From assembly GCA_011526095.1 (NCBI GenBank), contig WYBA01000459.1:1-41608 (forward strand): DNA of 41,608 nucleotides, given 5' to 3'. The translations under genes were made by a program, and so were the position numbers. The DNA comes from Myxococcales bacterium. GTDB lineage: Bacteria > Myxococcota_A > Polyangia > Haliangiales > Haliangiaceae. How positions within the stretch are numbered: position 1 is the stretch's first letter; each line of letters begins with the position of its first letter. Shown here piece after piece: positions 24,880 through 33,300 of the stretch. The notes beneath the pieces are model-generated. The model saw only the letters and a list, made by a program, of their open reading frames with translations, had not been told where the DNA came from and did no database searches.

Positions 24880-25365
24880 TCACTCCACCGGCAAAGACGC
24901 GACCGCGACGAGCACCGCCTCGCGCAAGGTGCGAGCCATCGACGTCAGGTCGAGGCCACGGAGATCGCCATCGTCCAGGTACGCCTTGGCTTCCTTCGCC
25001 TTCGTCCCGAGCAGCGACGCGATTGTAGCCAGGGCACCGTGGTTGACCGCGAGCCCCTTGGCGTGGCCCGCCTCCATGAGCACGCCCTCGATGCGAAGGC
25101 GTCGACGGAAGCCGTCACCGGCCCCTCGGGCCATTGCCTCCGGCAGCCGGACCGCAACAACGTGCGGCGCGTACTTGTCGATGATCAGATGGACGCGATC
25201 ACGGAACCACCCCAGCGCCTGTGCGTCGGTGAACGTGCCCGGCGCTGTCGCGTCGTCTCGCTCGACGACAACAGGCTGGGCTTGCGTGCCCTCGACGATG
25301 GCCCAGTAGATCTTCGTCGCGTCGGCGCGAAGACCTAGCACGCGGGTTGGCTTCTCTCTTCCCAT
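24880..25365 (-). CDS. RNase H/RuvC-fold-like protein (DUF3010-like)
   Basis: 161 aa from ATG 25365; the frame is open to ATG 25446, but the extra residues look non-coding and run toward the tRNA remnant. The N-terminus RVLGLRADATKIYWAIVEG matches the first beta-hairpin of the RNase H/RuvC fold. YAPHVVAVRLPEAMARG and GVLMEAGHAKGLAVNHG follow the order seen in RuvC-like and DUF3010 proteins. The canonical first Asp (G-x-D) is replaced by Arg, although D15 follows, so nuclease activity is uncertain. It is paired with the kinase; a kinase-regulated sensor or effector is an inference. Confidence 0.6.
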   Translation of the reverse strand: MGREKPTRVLGLRADATKIYWAIVEGTQAQPVVVERDDATAPGTFTDAQALGWFRDRVHLIIDKYAPHVVAVRLPEAMARGAGDGFRRRLRIEGVLMEAGHAKGLAVNHGALATIASLLGTKAKEAKAYLDDGDLRGLDLTSMARTLREAVLVAVASLPVE

Positions 25366-25482
25366 CGTTCGATCACCACCAGGATCACCACTTGCCTGTG
25401 ACAGGGCTGGACGGCCCGAGACACCCTGTTGGTGTCGGCGCCCCATCTCTCGGCTACTTACGTGGCCCCGGATCGCATCAGC

Positions 25483-25524
25483 TCGGCTTGGGAAGCTGAC
25501 ACTCTACCGCTGAGTTAACCCCGC
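25483..25524 (-). pseudogene. tRNA-Gly(CCC), 5' half only
   Basis: On the minus strand: acceptor GCGGGGT, TA, D-arm ACTC-AGCGGTA-GAGT (perfect stem), then anticodon arm TCAGC TTCCCAA GCCGA with loop TTCCCAA, so anticodon CCC. The third pair of the anticodon stem is a mismatch. No T-arm (GTTCRA) and no ACCCCGC acceptor complement follow within the next 100 bases. The break lies in the anticodon arm, a common crossover place for tyrosine integrases. This marks the junction of island (left) and chromosome (right). Confidence 0.7.
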
Positions 25525-25577
25525 AAACGAGGCCAGAGGATGGTCGGGCGGCCCGCGGTTGTCAAGCCACGCGGCGG

Positions 25578-26513
25578 TCAGCGCAGCGTCAGGCGGTACA
25601 CGCCGTCCGGGCCGCCGATCCAGACGTCGGCGCCGGCGACGGCGATGCCGTCGAGGTCGGTCTGGTCCTCCGCGAGGGGCTGCTGGCCGCCGCCGGTGAG
25701 GCGGACGCGGTGGGCGCTCGAGAACATGTCGCCCCAGGTCCAGTAGACCCAGCCGGCGGAAATCGCGACGTCCTCGTAGCCGTAGCCGCGGCGCGCGAGG
25801 ACCTTCACGGCGCCGCCGGCGGCCGGGACCGTGGCGACGGTCGCCTCGCGGTCGCTCGACGAGTCGCCAGCGGTCACCCAGGCGACGGCGCCGTCGGCGA
25901 CGGCGAGGGCGACAGGGCCGACCTGGTCGGTCGCGAGCACGGTGACGGACGCGCCGGTGGCGTCGGCGCGGACGACGCGGCCGCCGGCGGCGTCGGTCCA
26001 GTAGATCGACGCGCCGTCGGTGGCGAGGTCGGTGACGGCGCCGGCGTCGGCGACGAGCACGGCGGGCTCGTCGCCCGCGCCGGGGACGACGCGGACGATC
26101 GCGCCGTCGACGCCGACGATCGCGGCGCCGTCGACGACGGTGAGCGCGCTCGGGTGATCGAGCGGGGCGACGACCTCGGGCGCGCCGGGCGAGGCGCCGG
26201 CGCTGGCGCGGTGGACGCCGTCCTCGGTGAGCCACCACACGTGGCCGGCGCCGAGCGCGACGTGGAGCGGATCGTTCAGGTCGGCGGCGACCACGACGAC
26301 GTCGCGGCCGTCGGGCGAGACGCGGAGGATCGCGCCGTCGTGGTAGGCGAGCGGGTCACCGGCGGCGACGGCGTAGACGCCGGTGGCGTCCACGGCGACG
26401 GCGTCGACGTCCGCGGCCGGCGCGACGCGCGCGAGGGTGGCGCGGACGGGCGACGGGCACGCGGCGAGCGAGAGGGACAGCAGGGCGAGCATCGGGGCGA
26501 GGCGGCGGGGCAC
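25578..26513 (-). CDS. Propeller-like lipoprotein
   Basis: 311 aa from GTG 26513 (PRRLAPMLALLSLSLAAC); ATG 26492 is an alternative. The lipobox LAAC gives a lipid-anchored protein. The mature part is built of repeated units of about 40 residues with motifs like HVWWLTEDGVHRA, SIYWTDAAGGRVVRA, VAWVTAG, WVYWTWGD and VWIGGPDGVYRL, i.e. YWTD/NHL-type beta-propeller blades. Propellers bind ligands or proteins; the target is unknown. The gene is divergent from the lamin-tail lipoprotein, and no terminator with a T-run was seen before the tRNA remnant. Confidence 0.75.
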   Translation of the reverse strand: MPRRLAPMLALLSLSLAACPSPVRATLARVAPAADVDAVAVDATGVYAVAAGDPLAYHDGAILRVSPDGRDVVVVAADLNDPLHVALGAGHVWWLTEDGVHRASAGASPGAPEVVAPLDHPSALTVVDGAAIVGVDGAIVRVVPGAGDEPAVLVADAGAVTDLATDGASIYWTDAAGGRVVRADATGASVTVLATDQVGPVALAVADGAVAWVTAGDSSSDREATVATVPAAGGAVKVLARRGYGYEDVAISAGWVYWTWGDMFSSAHRVRLTGGGQQPLAEDQTDLDGIAVAGADVWIGGPDGVYRLTLR

Positions 26514-26645
26514 GGTGGCTAGACAGTGCCCCAGGCCGCGGGTTTCATGTAGGGATTTCGGTGGGTTGGAGTGCGACACGTGGGCGCCTTGACCGTCGGT
26601 CATTTGGTGGCAAGTTGCGCCCGCCGTAACCCCTGGGAGCCTGCC

Positions 26646-27734
26646 ATGACCCTTCGCCTCGTTGCCCTGTCCACCCTCCTGTTCGCCGCCGCGTGCGGCG
26701 ACGATGGCACCTTCATCGACGCCGCGCCGCAGCCGGTCGACAGCGCCACGATCGACTCGACCTCGCCGTTCGACGCGCCGCCGGCCGACGCGGCGGTCGA
26801 CGCGGACACGACCGTGCCCGACGCCGCGATCACGCCCGACGCGGTCGCGGTCGACGCCACGACGCCGGACGCGACCACGCCCGACGCGACCACGCCCGAC
26901 GCGACCACGCCCGATGCAACCACGCCCGATGCGTTCGTGCCGCCGGACGCGGACCTCAGCGCCGACGCGGGCACCACGCCCGACGCGAGCGTCGCCATGG
27001 GCCACCTGCTGCTCACCGAGGTCACCGTCGCCGGCGGCGGCGAGTTCATCGAGATCTACAACCCGACGGGCCAGACGGTCGATCTCCGCAACTACTACCT
27101 CTCCGATCACCAGACGTACTTCCAGTACCCGGCGCACGTCGCGGGCAACGTCGCGCTCACGTTCGACAACAGCGACTTCCTCGCGCGGTTCCCGGTGGGC
27201 GCGTCGATCGCGCCGGGCGCGTCGATCACCGTCGCCACCGACGCGACCCTGTTCGAGACCGCGTACACCGCGGTCCCGACGTACACGGTCCAGGAGCTCG
27301 GCAACTCGGTCGCGATGGAGCTGCTGCTCACCGGCACGACGAGCCCGAACCCGGGCTTCACCAACGCCGGCGAGATGGTCGTGCTGTTCTACTGGGACGG
27401 CGCCACCGACCTCGTCAGCGACGTCGACATCATGATCGCGGGCAACGCGCCGACGGCCGCGAACACGCTCACGATGAAGACCGCCGTCGATGGCCCCGAC
27501 GCGGACACGCTCCAGACCGCCTACGCGGTCGACGCGCTGACCATCGGCGACACCGCCTCGGACGCTGGTAGCGGCTTCAGCAACAAGCGCATCCTGGTCG
27601 AGACCGGCAACGAGACCCAGGACGGCACCGGCAACGGCATCACCGGCGACGACGAGACGTCCGAGGCGATCCGCACCACGTGGGATTCCACGTTCACCGC
27701 GCCGACGCCCGGCGCCACGCCGTTCGCGGGCTGA
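26646..27734 (+). CDS. Lamin-tail-domain (LTD) lipoprotein with Thr-Pro-Asp-Ala linker
   Basis: 362 aa from ATG 26646. Signal peptide MTLRLVALSTLLFAAAC with lipobox AAAC. Residues about 18-118 are a low-complexity linker rich in Asp, Ala, Pro and Thr, including five TPDAT units. From residue 119 comes a lamin-tail-like domain: GHLLLTEVTVAGGGEFIEIY, NPTGQTVDLRNYYLSDH, then ASITVATDATLF. LTD domains are common in exported proteins of Myxococcota and are thought to mediate surface or nucleic-acid binding. The linker would hold the domain off the outer membrane. The function is otherwise unknown. Confidence 0.8.
   Translation: MTLRLVALSTLLFAAACGDDGTFIDAAPQPVDSATIDSTSPFDAPPADAAVDADTTVPDAAITPDAVAVDATTPDATTPDATTPDATTPDATTPDAFVPPDADLSADAGTTPDASVAMGHLLLTEVTVAGGGEFIEIYNPTGQTVDLRNYYLSDHQTYFQYPAHVAGNVALTFDNSDFLARFPVGASIAPGASITVATDATLFETAYTAVPTYTVQELGNSVAMELLLTGTTSPNPGFTNAGEMVVLFYWDGATDLVSDVDIMIAGNAPTAANTLTMKTAVDGPDADTLQTAYAVDALTIGDTASDAGSGFSNKRILVETGNETQDGTGNGITGDDETSEAIRTTWDSTFTAPTPGATPFAG
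26862..26936 (+). repeat. Five tandem 15-bp repeats inside the lipoprotein linker
   Basis: Units of ACGCCCGACGCGACC with minor changes, encoding TPDAT repeats. The copy number could change by slippage without a frameshift, altering linker length. Confidence 0.85.
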
Positions 27735-27756
27735 CCCGCTTCCCCGCGGCGGCCCT

Positions 27757-27775
27757 CCCGGCGATCATCGCCGGG
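27757..27775 (+). promoter_or_regulatory. Palindromic hairpin abutting a start codon
   Basis: CCCGGCGAT, one base, ATCGCCGGG: a near-perfect palindrome whose last base is directly followed by the ATG at 27776. As RNA it would fold to an 8-bp stem with a 3-base loop and cover the ribosome site. It may also terminate the lipoprotein transcript (no T-run). Confidence 0.45.
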
Positions 27776-28996
27776 ATGGCCACGCAACGTCTGGGGGCCG
27801 ACATCCGCGTCGGCGGGTTCGGCATGCTGCTCGACGGGGCGTCGAAGCGGCTCGACTTCCCGCGCGGCGAGATCGACACGCTGCGTGGGCAGGCGGGTCC
27901 GGTCGCGTACGGCGCGAAGGAGATCGTCCTCGACGGGCTGTACACGCTGCTGGGGCGGACGCACTGGGCGGCGGACGCGGGCTCGGCCGGCGGGCTGTTC
28001 CTGCGCGCCGACGATGGCTCGATCGAGCTCGACGTCGATCGCATCGAGGTGACGCGCGGCGTGCAGATCACGCGCGCGGCGGAGGGCGGCGTCGAGCTGA
28101 TCGCGTCGCACGCCTCGCTCAACGACGCCAAGCTCATCATCCCCGACCTGAGCAAGCTGCGCGGCAAGCGCGCCACCGAGGTCGCCGCGGACGTGATCCG
28201 CAAGGCGGCCGACGTGCCGCTGCGCCAGGAGAAGCTGCGGTTCCTCGACACGCTGAGCGGCGAGATCAGCCTCACCATCAAGGTCGTGCTCGACCTGCCG
28301 GTGGTCGGCACGCGCACGCTCGACCAGGCGCTCAAGATCCCGATCAAGGCGGGCGCGCTCGACTACGCGGCGCTCGAGCGGAGCCTCGACTGGCTCGAGG
28401 GAACGTTCCTCGACCTCGGCGTCAAGAACGATCGCCTCGTGCTGTCGTGGGGCGTCCCGATCCTGGTCAAGGACCGCGAGCTGGTGTCGTTCACGCTCGG
28501 CGACGACGCGAAGACGCTGGCGGCGTTCCAGCGGGTCCCGCTGCGGGCGCTCGCCGACTTCCGCGTGCCCGGCGGCGGCAGCGGCGGGGACGCGAGCGCC
28601 CCGCCGAAGAAGAAGTCGGCCCTGCGCGCCCTCAAGATCCACGACCTCAAGGTCAGCCTGTCGATGGCCGCGCCGCAGAGCGTCGAGATCGGCGGCGGGG
28701 CGATCCTGTTCGGCGGCGAGGACGCGCCCGGCATCCTCGGCCTGGAGATCGGCGGCGACCTGGTCCACCCGCCGACCCCGGAGGCCGGGGGCAACGGCCG
28801 GATGCGCGGCGCGCTCGGGCTGCTCGACGTGACCGCCAAGGACCTCAAGCTGGGCCCGATGACCGTCACCTGCGACCGGCTGCACCTCGCCGCGATCGAG
28901 AGCATCGACGTCGCGTTCGACGGGTTCAAGCCGACCGGTCTGACCGCGTCGATCCACCGGATCACGGCGACCAACCTGTCGCTCCGGCTCGCCTGA
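27776..28996 (+). CDS. Uncharacterised 406-aa protein
   Basis: ATG 27776, no signal peptide. The protein is beta-rich, with many short strands ending in Asp/Leu pairs (IRVGGFGMLLDGASK, GSIELDVDRIEVTRG, VTAKDLKLGPMTVTCDRLHL). This resembles repeated lipid-transfer-like or AsmA-like sheets, but no clear family signature was found. Residues about 110-200 are helical (LSKLRGKRATEVAADVIR), and a KKK-containing linker (GGDASAPPKKKSALR) splits it into two beta halves. It lies 41 bases after the LTD lipoprotein, so co-expression is possible. The function is unknown. Confidence 0.65.
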   Translation: MATQRLGADIRVGGFGMLLDGASKRLDFPRGEIDTLRGQAGPVAYGAKEIVLDGLYTLLGRTHWAADAGSAGGLFLRADDGSIELDVDRIEVTRGVQITRAAEGGVELIASHASLNDAKLIIPDLSKLRGKRATEVAADVIRKAADVPLRQEKLRFLDTLSGEISLTIKVVLDLPVVGTRTLDQALKIPIKAGALDYAALERSLDWLEGTFLDLGVKNDRLVLSWGVPILVKDRELVSFTLGDDAKTLAAFQRVPLRALADFRVPGGGSGGDASAPPKKKSALRALKIHDLKVSLSMAAPQSVEIGGGAILFGGEDAPGILGLEIGGDLVHPPTPEAGGNGRMRGALGLLDVTAKDLKLGPMTVTCDRLHLAAIESIDVAFDGFKPTGLTASIHRITATNLSLRLA

Positions 28997-29038
28997 TCAC
29001 CGCTGCCTGGGGCTCTCGGTGGGGTGTCCGGGTGTGAT

Positions 29039-29095
29039 CGATCAGGGGCACTGATCGGCCGTGGACGACGACTGTCCGGAAGCGATCACCGGACA
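29039..29095. promoter_or_regulatory. Two inverted repeats before the PAS-LuxR gene
   Basis: CGATCAG-5-CTGATCG (29039-29057) and TGTCCGG-9-CCGGACA (29073-29095), both with perfect 7-bp arms, lie 66-122 bases upstream of ATG 29161. The second has the spacing of a dimer operator and may be an autoregulatory site. The first could instead terminate the upstream gene. Confidence 0.4.
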
Positions 29096-29160
29096 TCGCA
29101 GGCAACTGTGCGACAAACCGTGGTTGTGCGGTCGGCACGGCACGTGAACAAAGGTGGCTC

Positions 29161-29730
29161 ATGCTGCACGCCACCCCCCTTCCCTCCCCCACCCCCCTGG
29201 ACAACCCGATCGACCTGCTGTTCTCGGTGCTCGAGCACTCCGAGACCGGGCTGGCGGTGATCGACCCCGCCGATCGCGCCATCTACATGAACTCGAGCGC
29301 GCGGTCGATGCTCGAGAGCCCGCTGGGGCTGGTGCCGAGCTGGCTGATCGAGACGCTGCCGCGGCTGCGCGCCCAGCTCGACCGCGCCGGCCAGGTCGTC
29401 GACCGCGTCGGCCACGAGGGCGTGACGTTGCGCGTCAGGGCCCGGCCGCTGCCCCGCCCCGGCGTCATGCTGATCGAGCTTCACGTCTCCGGCGCGACCA
29501 CCGGCGGGCGCGAGGTGGCCGAGCAGCTGTCGCGCAGCCTGGGGCTGACGATCACCGACGCGCGCCTGCTCGCGATGCTGTGGCAGGGGCTGTCCAACGA
29601 CGAGATCGCGACCCAGCTCGCGGTCCGCACCGGGACGATCAAGTCCCGGCTGTTCCGGCTGTACCAGCGGCTCGGCGTGAAGAAGCGGCCGGCGGCGGTG
29701 CTGCGGGCGGCCGAGGTCCTCGCCGCCTGA
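29161..29730 (+). CDS. PAS-LuxR transcriptional regulator
   Basis: 189 aa. Residues about 20-110 form a PAS-like domain (LEHSETGLAVIDPADRAIYM, then NSSARSMLESPLG). Residues about 125-185 form a LuxR-type HTH: GLTITDARLLAMLWQGLSN, DEIATQLAVRTGTIKSRLF, RLYQRLGVKKRPAAVLRA. The PAS domain probably senses a small ligand or redox state and the HTH binds DNA; no receiver domain is present. AGGTGG precedes the ATG. Possible targets include its own promoter, given the inverted repeats upstream. Confidence 0.85.
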   Translation: MLHATPLPSPTPLDNPIDLLFSVLEHSETGLAVIDPADRAIYMNSSARSMLESPLGLVPSWLIETLPRLRAQLDRAGQVVDRVGHEGVTLRVRARPLPRPGVMLIELHVSGATTGGREVAEQLSRSLGLTITDARLLAMLWQGLSNDEIATQLAVRTGTIKSRLFRLYQRLGVKKRPAAVLRAAEVLAA

Positions 29731-29746
29731 TCTATGCTGCGGCGCG

Positions 29747-30373
29747 ATGGCCGCCGACGCTGACCCCGACGAGCTCGCCCGCGAGCTGATGGCCGCTGGC
29801 CGGGACCTCGCCGCGTCCGAGCCGCGCACCCAGGCGGAGCACGACGCGATCGACGTGGCGATGCGGCAGTTCAAGCACCTCGTCGAGGTGCTCGGCGCGC
29901 GCGGCGTGCTCAAGCCGAACGACCTGCGGCTGCTCAAGAAGATCAGCTCCCCGGGCCCGCGCGTGCAGCTCAGCACGGTGACGGACAAGCACTCGGTCAC
30001 CGGCATCGACGTCGACTGCGAGTCGCTCGTGCACCTGTGCAAGGCGCGGTGCTGCAGCTTCAAGGTGATCCTGTCCGAGGAGGACGTGGTCGAGGGCCGG
30101 CTCCAGTGGAAGCTGCACGAGCCGTACGTGCTCGAGCGTCGCGCCGACGGCTACTGCACGCACCTCGACGGCGACGGCGGCTGCACCTGCTACGGCGCGC
30201 GGCCGGCGACCTGCCGCTCGTACGACTGCCGCGGCGACCGCCGCGTGTGGCTCGACTTCGACGCGCGCCGCCCGGCGCCGCTGCCCGACTGGCTGCAGCA
30301 CGCGCGCGCCGCCACGCGCCACGATCCGGACGCGCGCCGCCCGGGCGACGTCGCCGACGAGCCCGAGGCGTAG
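29747..30373 (+). CDS. YkgJ-family Cys-cluster protein
   Basis: 208 aa. Helical first 85 residues, then a cysteine cluster: DCESLVHLCKARCCSFKVIL, CTHLDGDGGCTCYG and ATCRSYDCRGD. This matches the CxxxCxxxCC...C pattern of the YkgJ/FliB-related UPF0153 family (PF03692), thought to bind zinc or an iron-sulfur centre. Its biochemical role is unsettled in the family. It starts 16 bases after the regulator gene, so it may be in the same transcript. Confidence 0.85.
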   Translation: MAADADPDELARELMAAGRDLAASEPRTQAEHDAIDVAMRQFKHLVEVLGARGVLKPNDLRLLKKISSPGPRVQLSTVTDKHSVTGIDVDCESLVHLCKARCCSFKVILSEEDVVEGRLQWKLHEPYVLERRADGYCTHLDGDGGCTCYGARPATCRSYDCRGDRRVWLDFDARRPAPLPDWLQHARAATRHDPDARRPGDVADEPEA

Positions 30374-30392
30374 CGTCGCGCGGCCGGCCTGG

Positions 30393-33300
30393 CTACAGGT
30401 CGTCCTGCAGCAGGCTGTCGATCGCGAGGTCCGCGCTGTCCTCGCCGGGCCCGCGCCGCGCGGTGCTGCCGCCGCCGCGCAGCGCGGCGACGCGATCACC
30501 GACGTCGAGGAACCCGGCGTCCTTCTTGAGCACGTTCTCGAAGTAGTAGAGCGCCTCGCGCGCGTCGCCCATCGCCTCGTACGTCACGCCGATCTCGTAG
30601 GTGAGGCTGAGGCGCTCGCGATCCGTGCACTGGCGCGCGTGGAGCGCCGCCTTGAACGACTGCACGGCCTCGGACAGGTTGCCCGCGTCGCGCTTGCACA
30701 GGCCGATCATCAGGCGGCACTGGACCTCGCGCGTCGGGTTCGCCATCACCTTCTCGAACGCCTTCACCGCCTCGTCCCACAGCCCCATCTCCTTGTAGGC
30801 GAGGCCGAGGTCGTAGTGCGTCTCGGCGTCGCCCTCGTCGACCGGGCGCTCGAGCATCACCGCCGGCTTCGCGGCGGCCTTGCGCTTCGCCGCCGGCGCC
30901 GGCGCCGGCGCCTCGTCGTCGAGCACCTCGTCGAGCTCGTGGATCCCCGATGGCTCGAGCTCGGCGTCGATCTCCTCGAGCTCGTCGACGTCGATGTTCT
31001 GGGTGCCGCCCTCCGCCGCGACGACGTCCTCGTCGTCATCGTACGGGCCCTGGCCCTCGGCCTCGGCCGCCACCTCGTGCGCCTCGGCCTCCTCCTCGAT
31101 CGCGCCGTCGTCGACCTCGGCGACCGACGGCCCGCGCGCGAAGCCCTCCGCGACGTAGCCGCCGACCTGCGCCTCGACGTCGCGCAGCTTCGCGGACACC
31201 AGCGGGTGGCCCGGGTGGCGCGCGAGCAGGCTGCGCAGCAGGTCCGCCGCCTCGACCATCATGTCCTGCGAGACGTAGAAGTCGACCTCGTCGAGATCGT
31301 CCTCGAGCGAGCTCGCCGGGCGCTCGTCGAGCTCCTCGGCAGCATGCCCGGCGTTGACCTCCGCGTCGTAGACTGCGGCGGCGGTGCCGTCGTCGAGCGC
31401 GCTGGCGCCGAGATCGTACGCGCCGGGATCGTACGCGGCGTCGACCGTCGCGCCGCTGTACGCGGCAGCCTCGGCCGGCGACGGGTACGCGGCGGCCGCC
31501 GCGAGCTCGGCGGCGGCGATCGCGTCGTCGTCGGGGTGCTGCTCGAACGTGTCGAAGCCGTGGCCGGCGTCGAGCTCGGCCTCGGCGGCGTAGCCGGCGT
31601 CGTACGCGGCCGCGAGCTCGGCCTGCGCGCCGATGTCGACGGTCTGGCTCGGATCGCCGACGTGGAGCCCACCGGTCGCGTCGTGGACGTAGGCGGGCGC
31701 GTCGTACGCGGGATCGGCCGCGGGATCGTCATACGCCGGCTCGGCCTCGTAATGGCCCAGGCCGAGCTCGTCGTCGAACGACTCGGCCGGCGCCGCGCCG
31801 AGGTCGGCCGCGGACGGCGCCTTGTACGGGTAGGCCCCGGCGCGCGCCGGGCGATCGGCGTCGAACGCCGCGGCCGCGGCCGGATCGAACGTCGGCGGCG
31901 AGTCGCCGCCCTGCCCGCCGTACGAGCCGGCGCCGCCGCGGAGCTGGGCGTCGAACGCGCGCGCCGCGTCGGCGTCGAACGGCAGCTCCTCGCCGTCGTC
32001 GGGGATGTCGGTGACGAGATCGAGCGCGTGGGGCGACGCCTCGAGCTGGCCGTCCTCGACCTCGAGCTCGCCCGGCGGCTCCGGCACCAGCGCGACGCCG
32101 CTCAGCTCGGCGGCGACCTCCTCGTCGATGTCCGCGCCGAGCGAGTCGTCGAGCTGCTCGTCGAGCACGTCGTCGAGCGAGCGGTGCGCCTGCTGCCACA
32201 CCGGCCGCACCGGCGGCGGCAACTCGACGACGCCGTCCTCGAACTCGAGCGCGCGCGGCGCGCTCGACATCGCGGCGAGCGCCTCGACCTCGCTCGCGGC
32301 GATCTGCCGCGTCGACTCCTGCGGGGACAGCCCGCCGGGACGCGCCGGCACCGGCCCGCGCGGCGCGCCGCCGGGCGGGCTGCCCTGGGCGCTGGCGCTG
32401 CCGAAGATCGCCGGGTCGATGCCGTCGAACGAGTCGGCGCGGGCGACGCCGACGTCGCGCCGGCTCGAGTCGCCGAAGTCGATGCCATCGAAGTCGAGGT
32501 CGTCGTCGATCGGCGCGACGGCGCCGGCGCGCGGGTCTGGCGCGTCCGAACCCCGGACGGTGGGGCGCGCGCCGCCGCTCGCCGACAGGTCGAGCTTGAA
32601 CCGGCGCGCGAGATCGAACGCGGCGCGGTGGGCGCCGTCGATCGCGACGACCTCCCTGAGGTACTGCTCGGCGCGGTCCGGATCGCCGGGCGCGGTCGCC
32701 TCGGCGAGCTTCATCAGCTCGACGATCGCCTCGTGCTCGCGGCCCTGCGACACGAGCACGTCCTTGAGCCGCTCGCGCGCCTCGAGGTTCTCCGGGTCGA
32801 GCGCGAACACCCGGCGCAGGTGGTCGATCGCCTTCTGGTGGAGGCCGTACTTGATGTAGACGTCGGTCTCCGTGAGGATCTTGGCGATCTCGTCGGCGTG
32901 CTCCTCGCCCGCCGACGACGCGCCCCGCGCGAAGTCCGGCCCGTCGAGCTCCGCCGAGAAGTCCTCCGCCGGCTCCTCGTACTCGGGCAGCGCGAAGTCG
33001 CCGGCCTCGACCAGCGGCATCGAGCCCGTCATCCGCTGCTCGACCGGCGGCGCCAGCGCGGCGACCTCGCTCGTGAAGTTGAGGCGCGCGTTGCGCGCGG
33101 CCATCCCGCCGGTACCGCTGGCGACCGGCGGCGGCGGCACGGGCGGCGGCGCGGGCGTCGACACGGCCTTGAACCGGTCGCCGCTCGGCGCCCTGGCCTT
33201 GTCGCCGAGGTACGCGAGCGCGTCCGGATCGTTCGGCACGAACTGGAGGATCTTGCGGTGGACCTCCTCGGCCTTGTCGCGCTGCTTGTTCTCGTCGAAC

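Noticed and set aside
1..25500. Integrase or transposase gene for the island
   Set aside because: None of the frames shows tyrosine or serine recombinase or transposase motifs; it may lie left of the window.
25366..25524. Group I intron in the tRNA anticodon loop
   Set aside because: No 3' tRNA half is found downstream, and the adjoining sequence quickly enters protein-coding DNA, so a split by integration fits better.
26862..26936. CRISPR-like array
   Set aside because: Repeats are contiguous 15-bp coding units without spacers, inside a lipoprotein linker.
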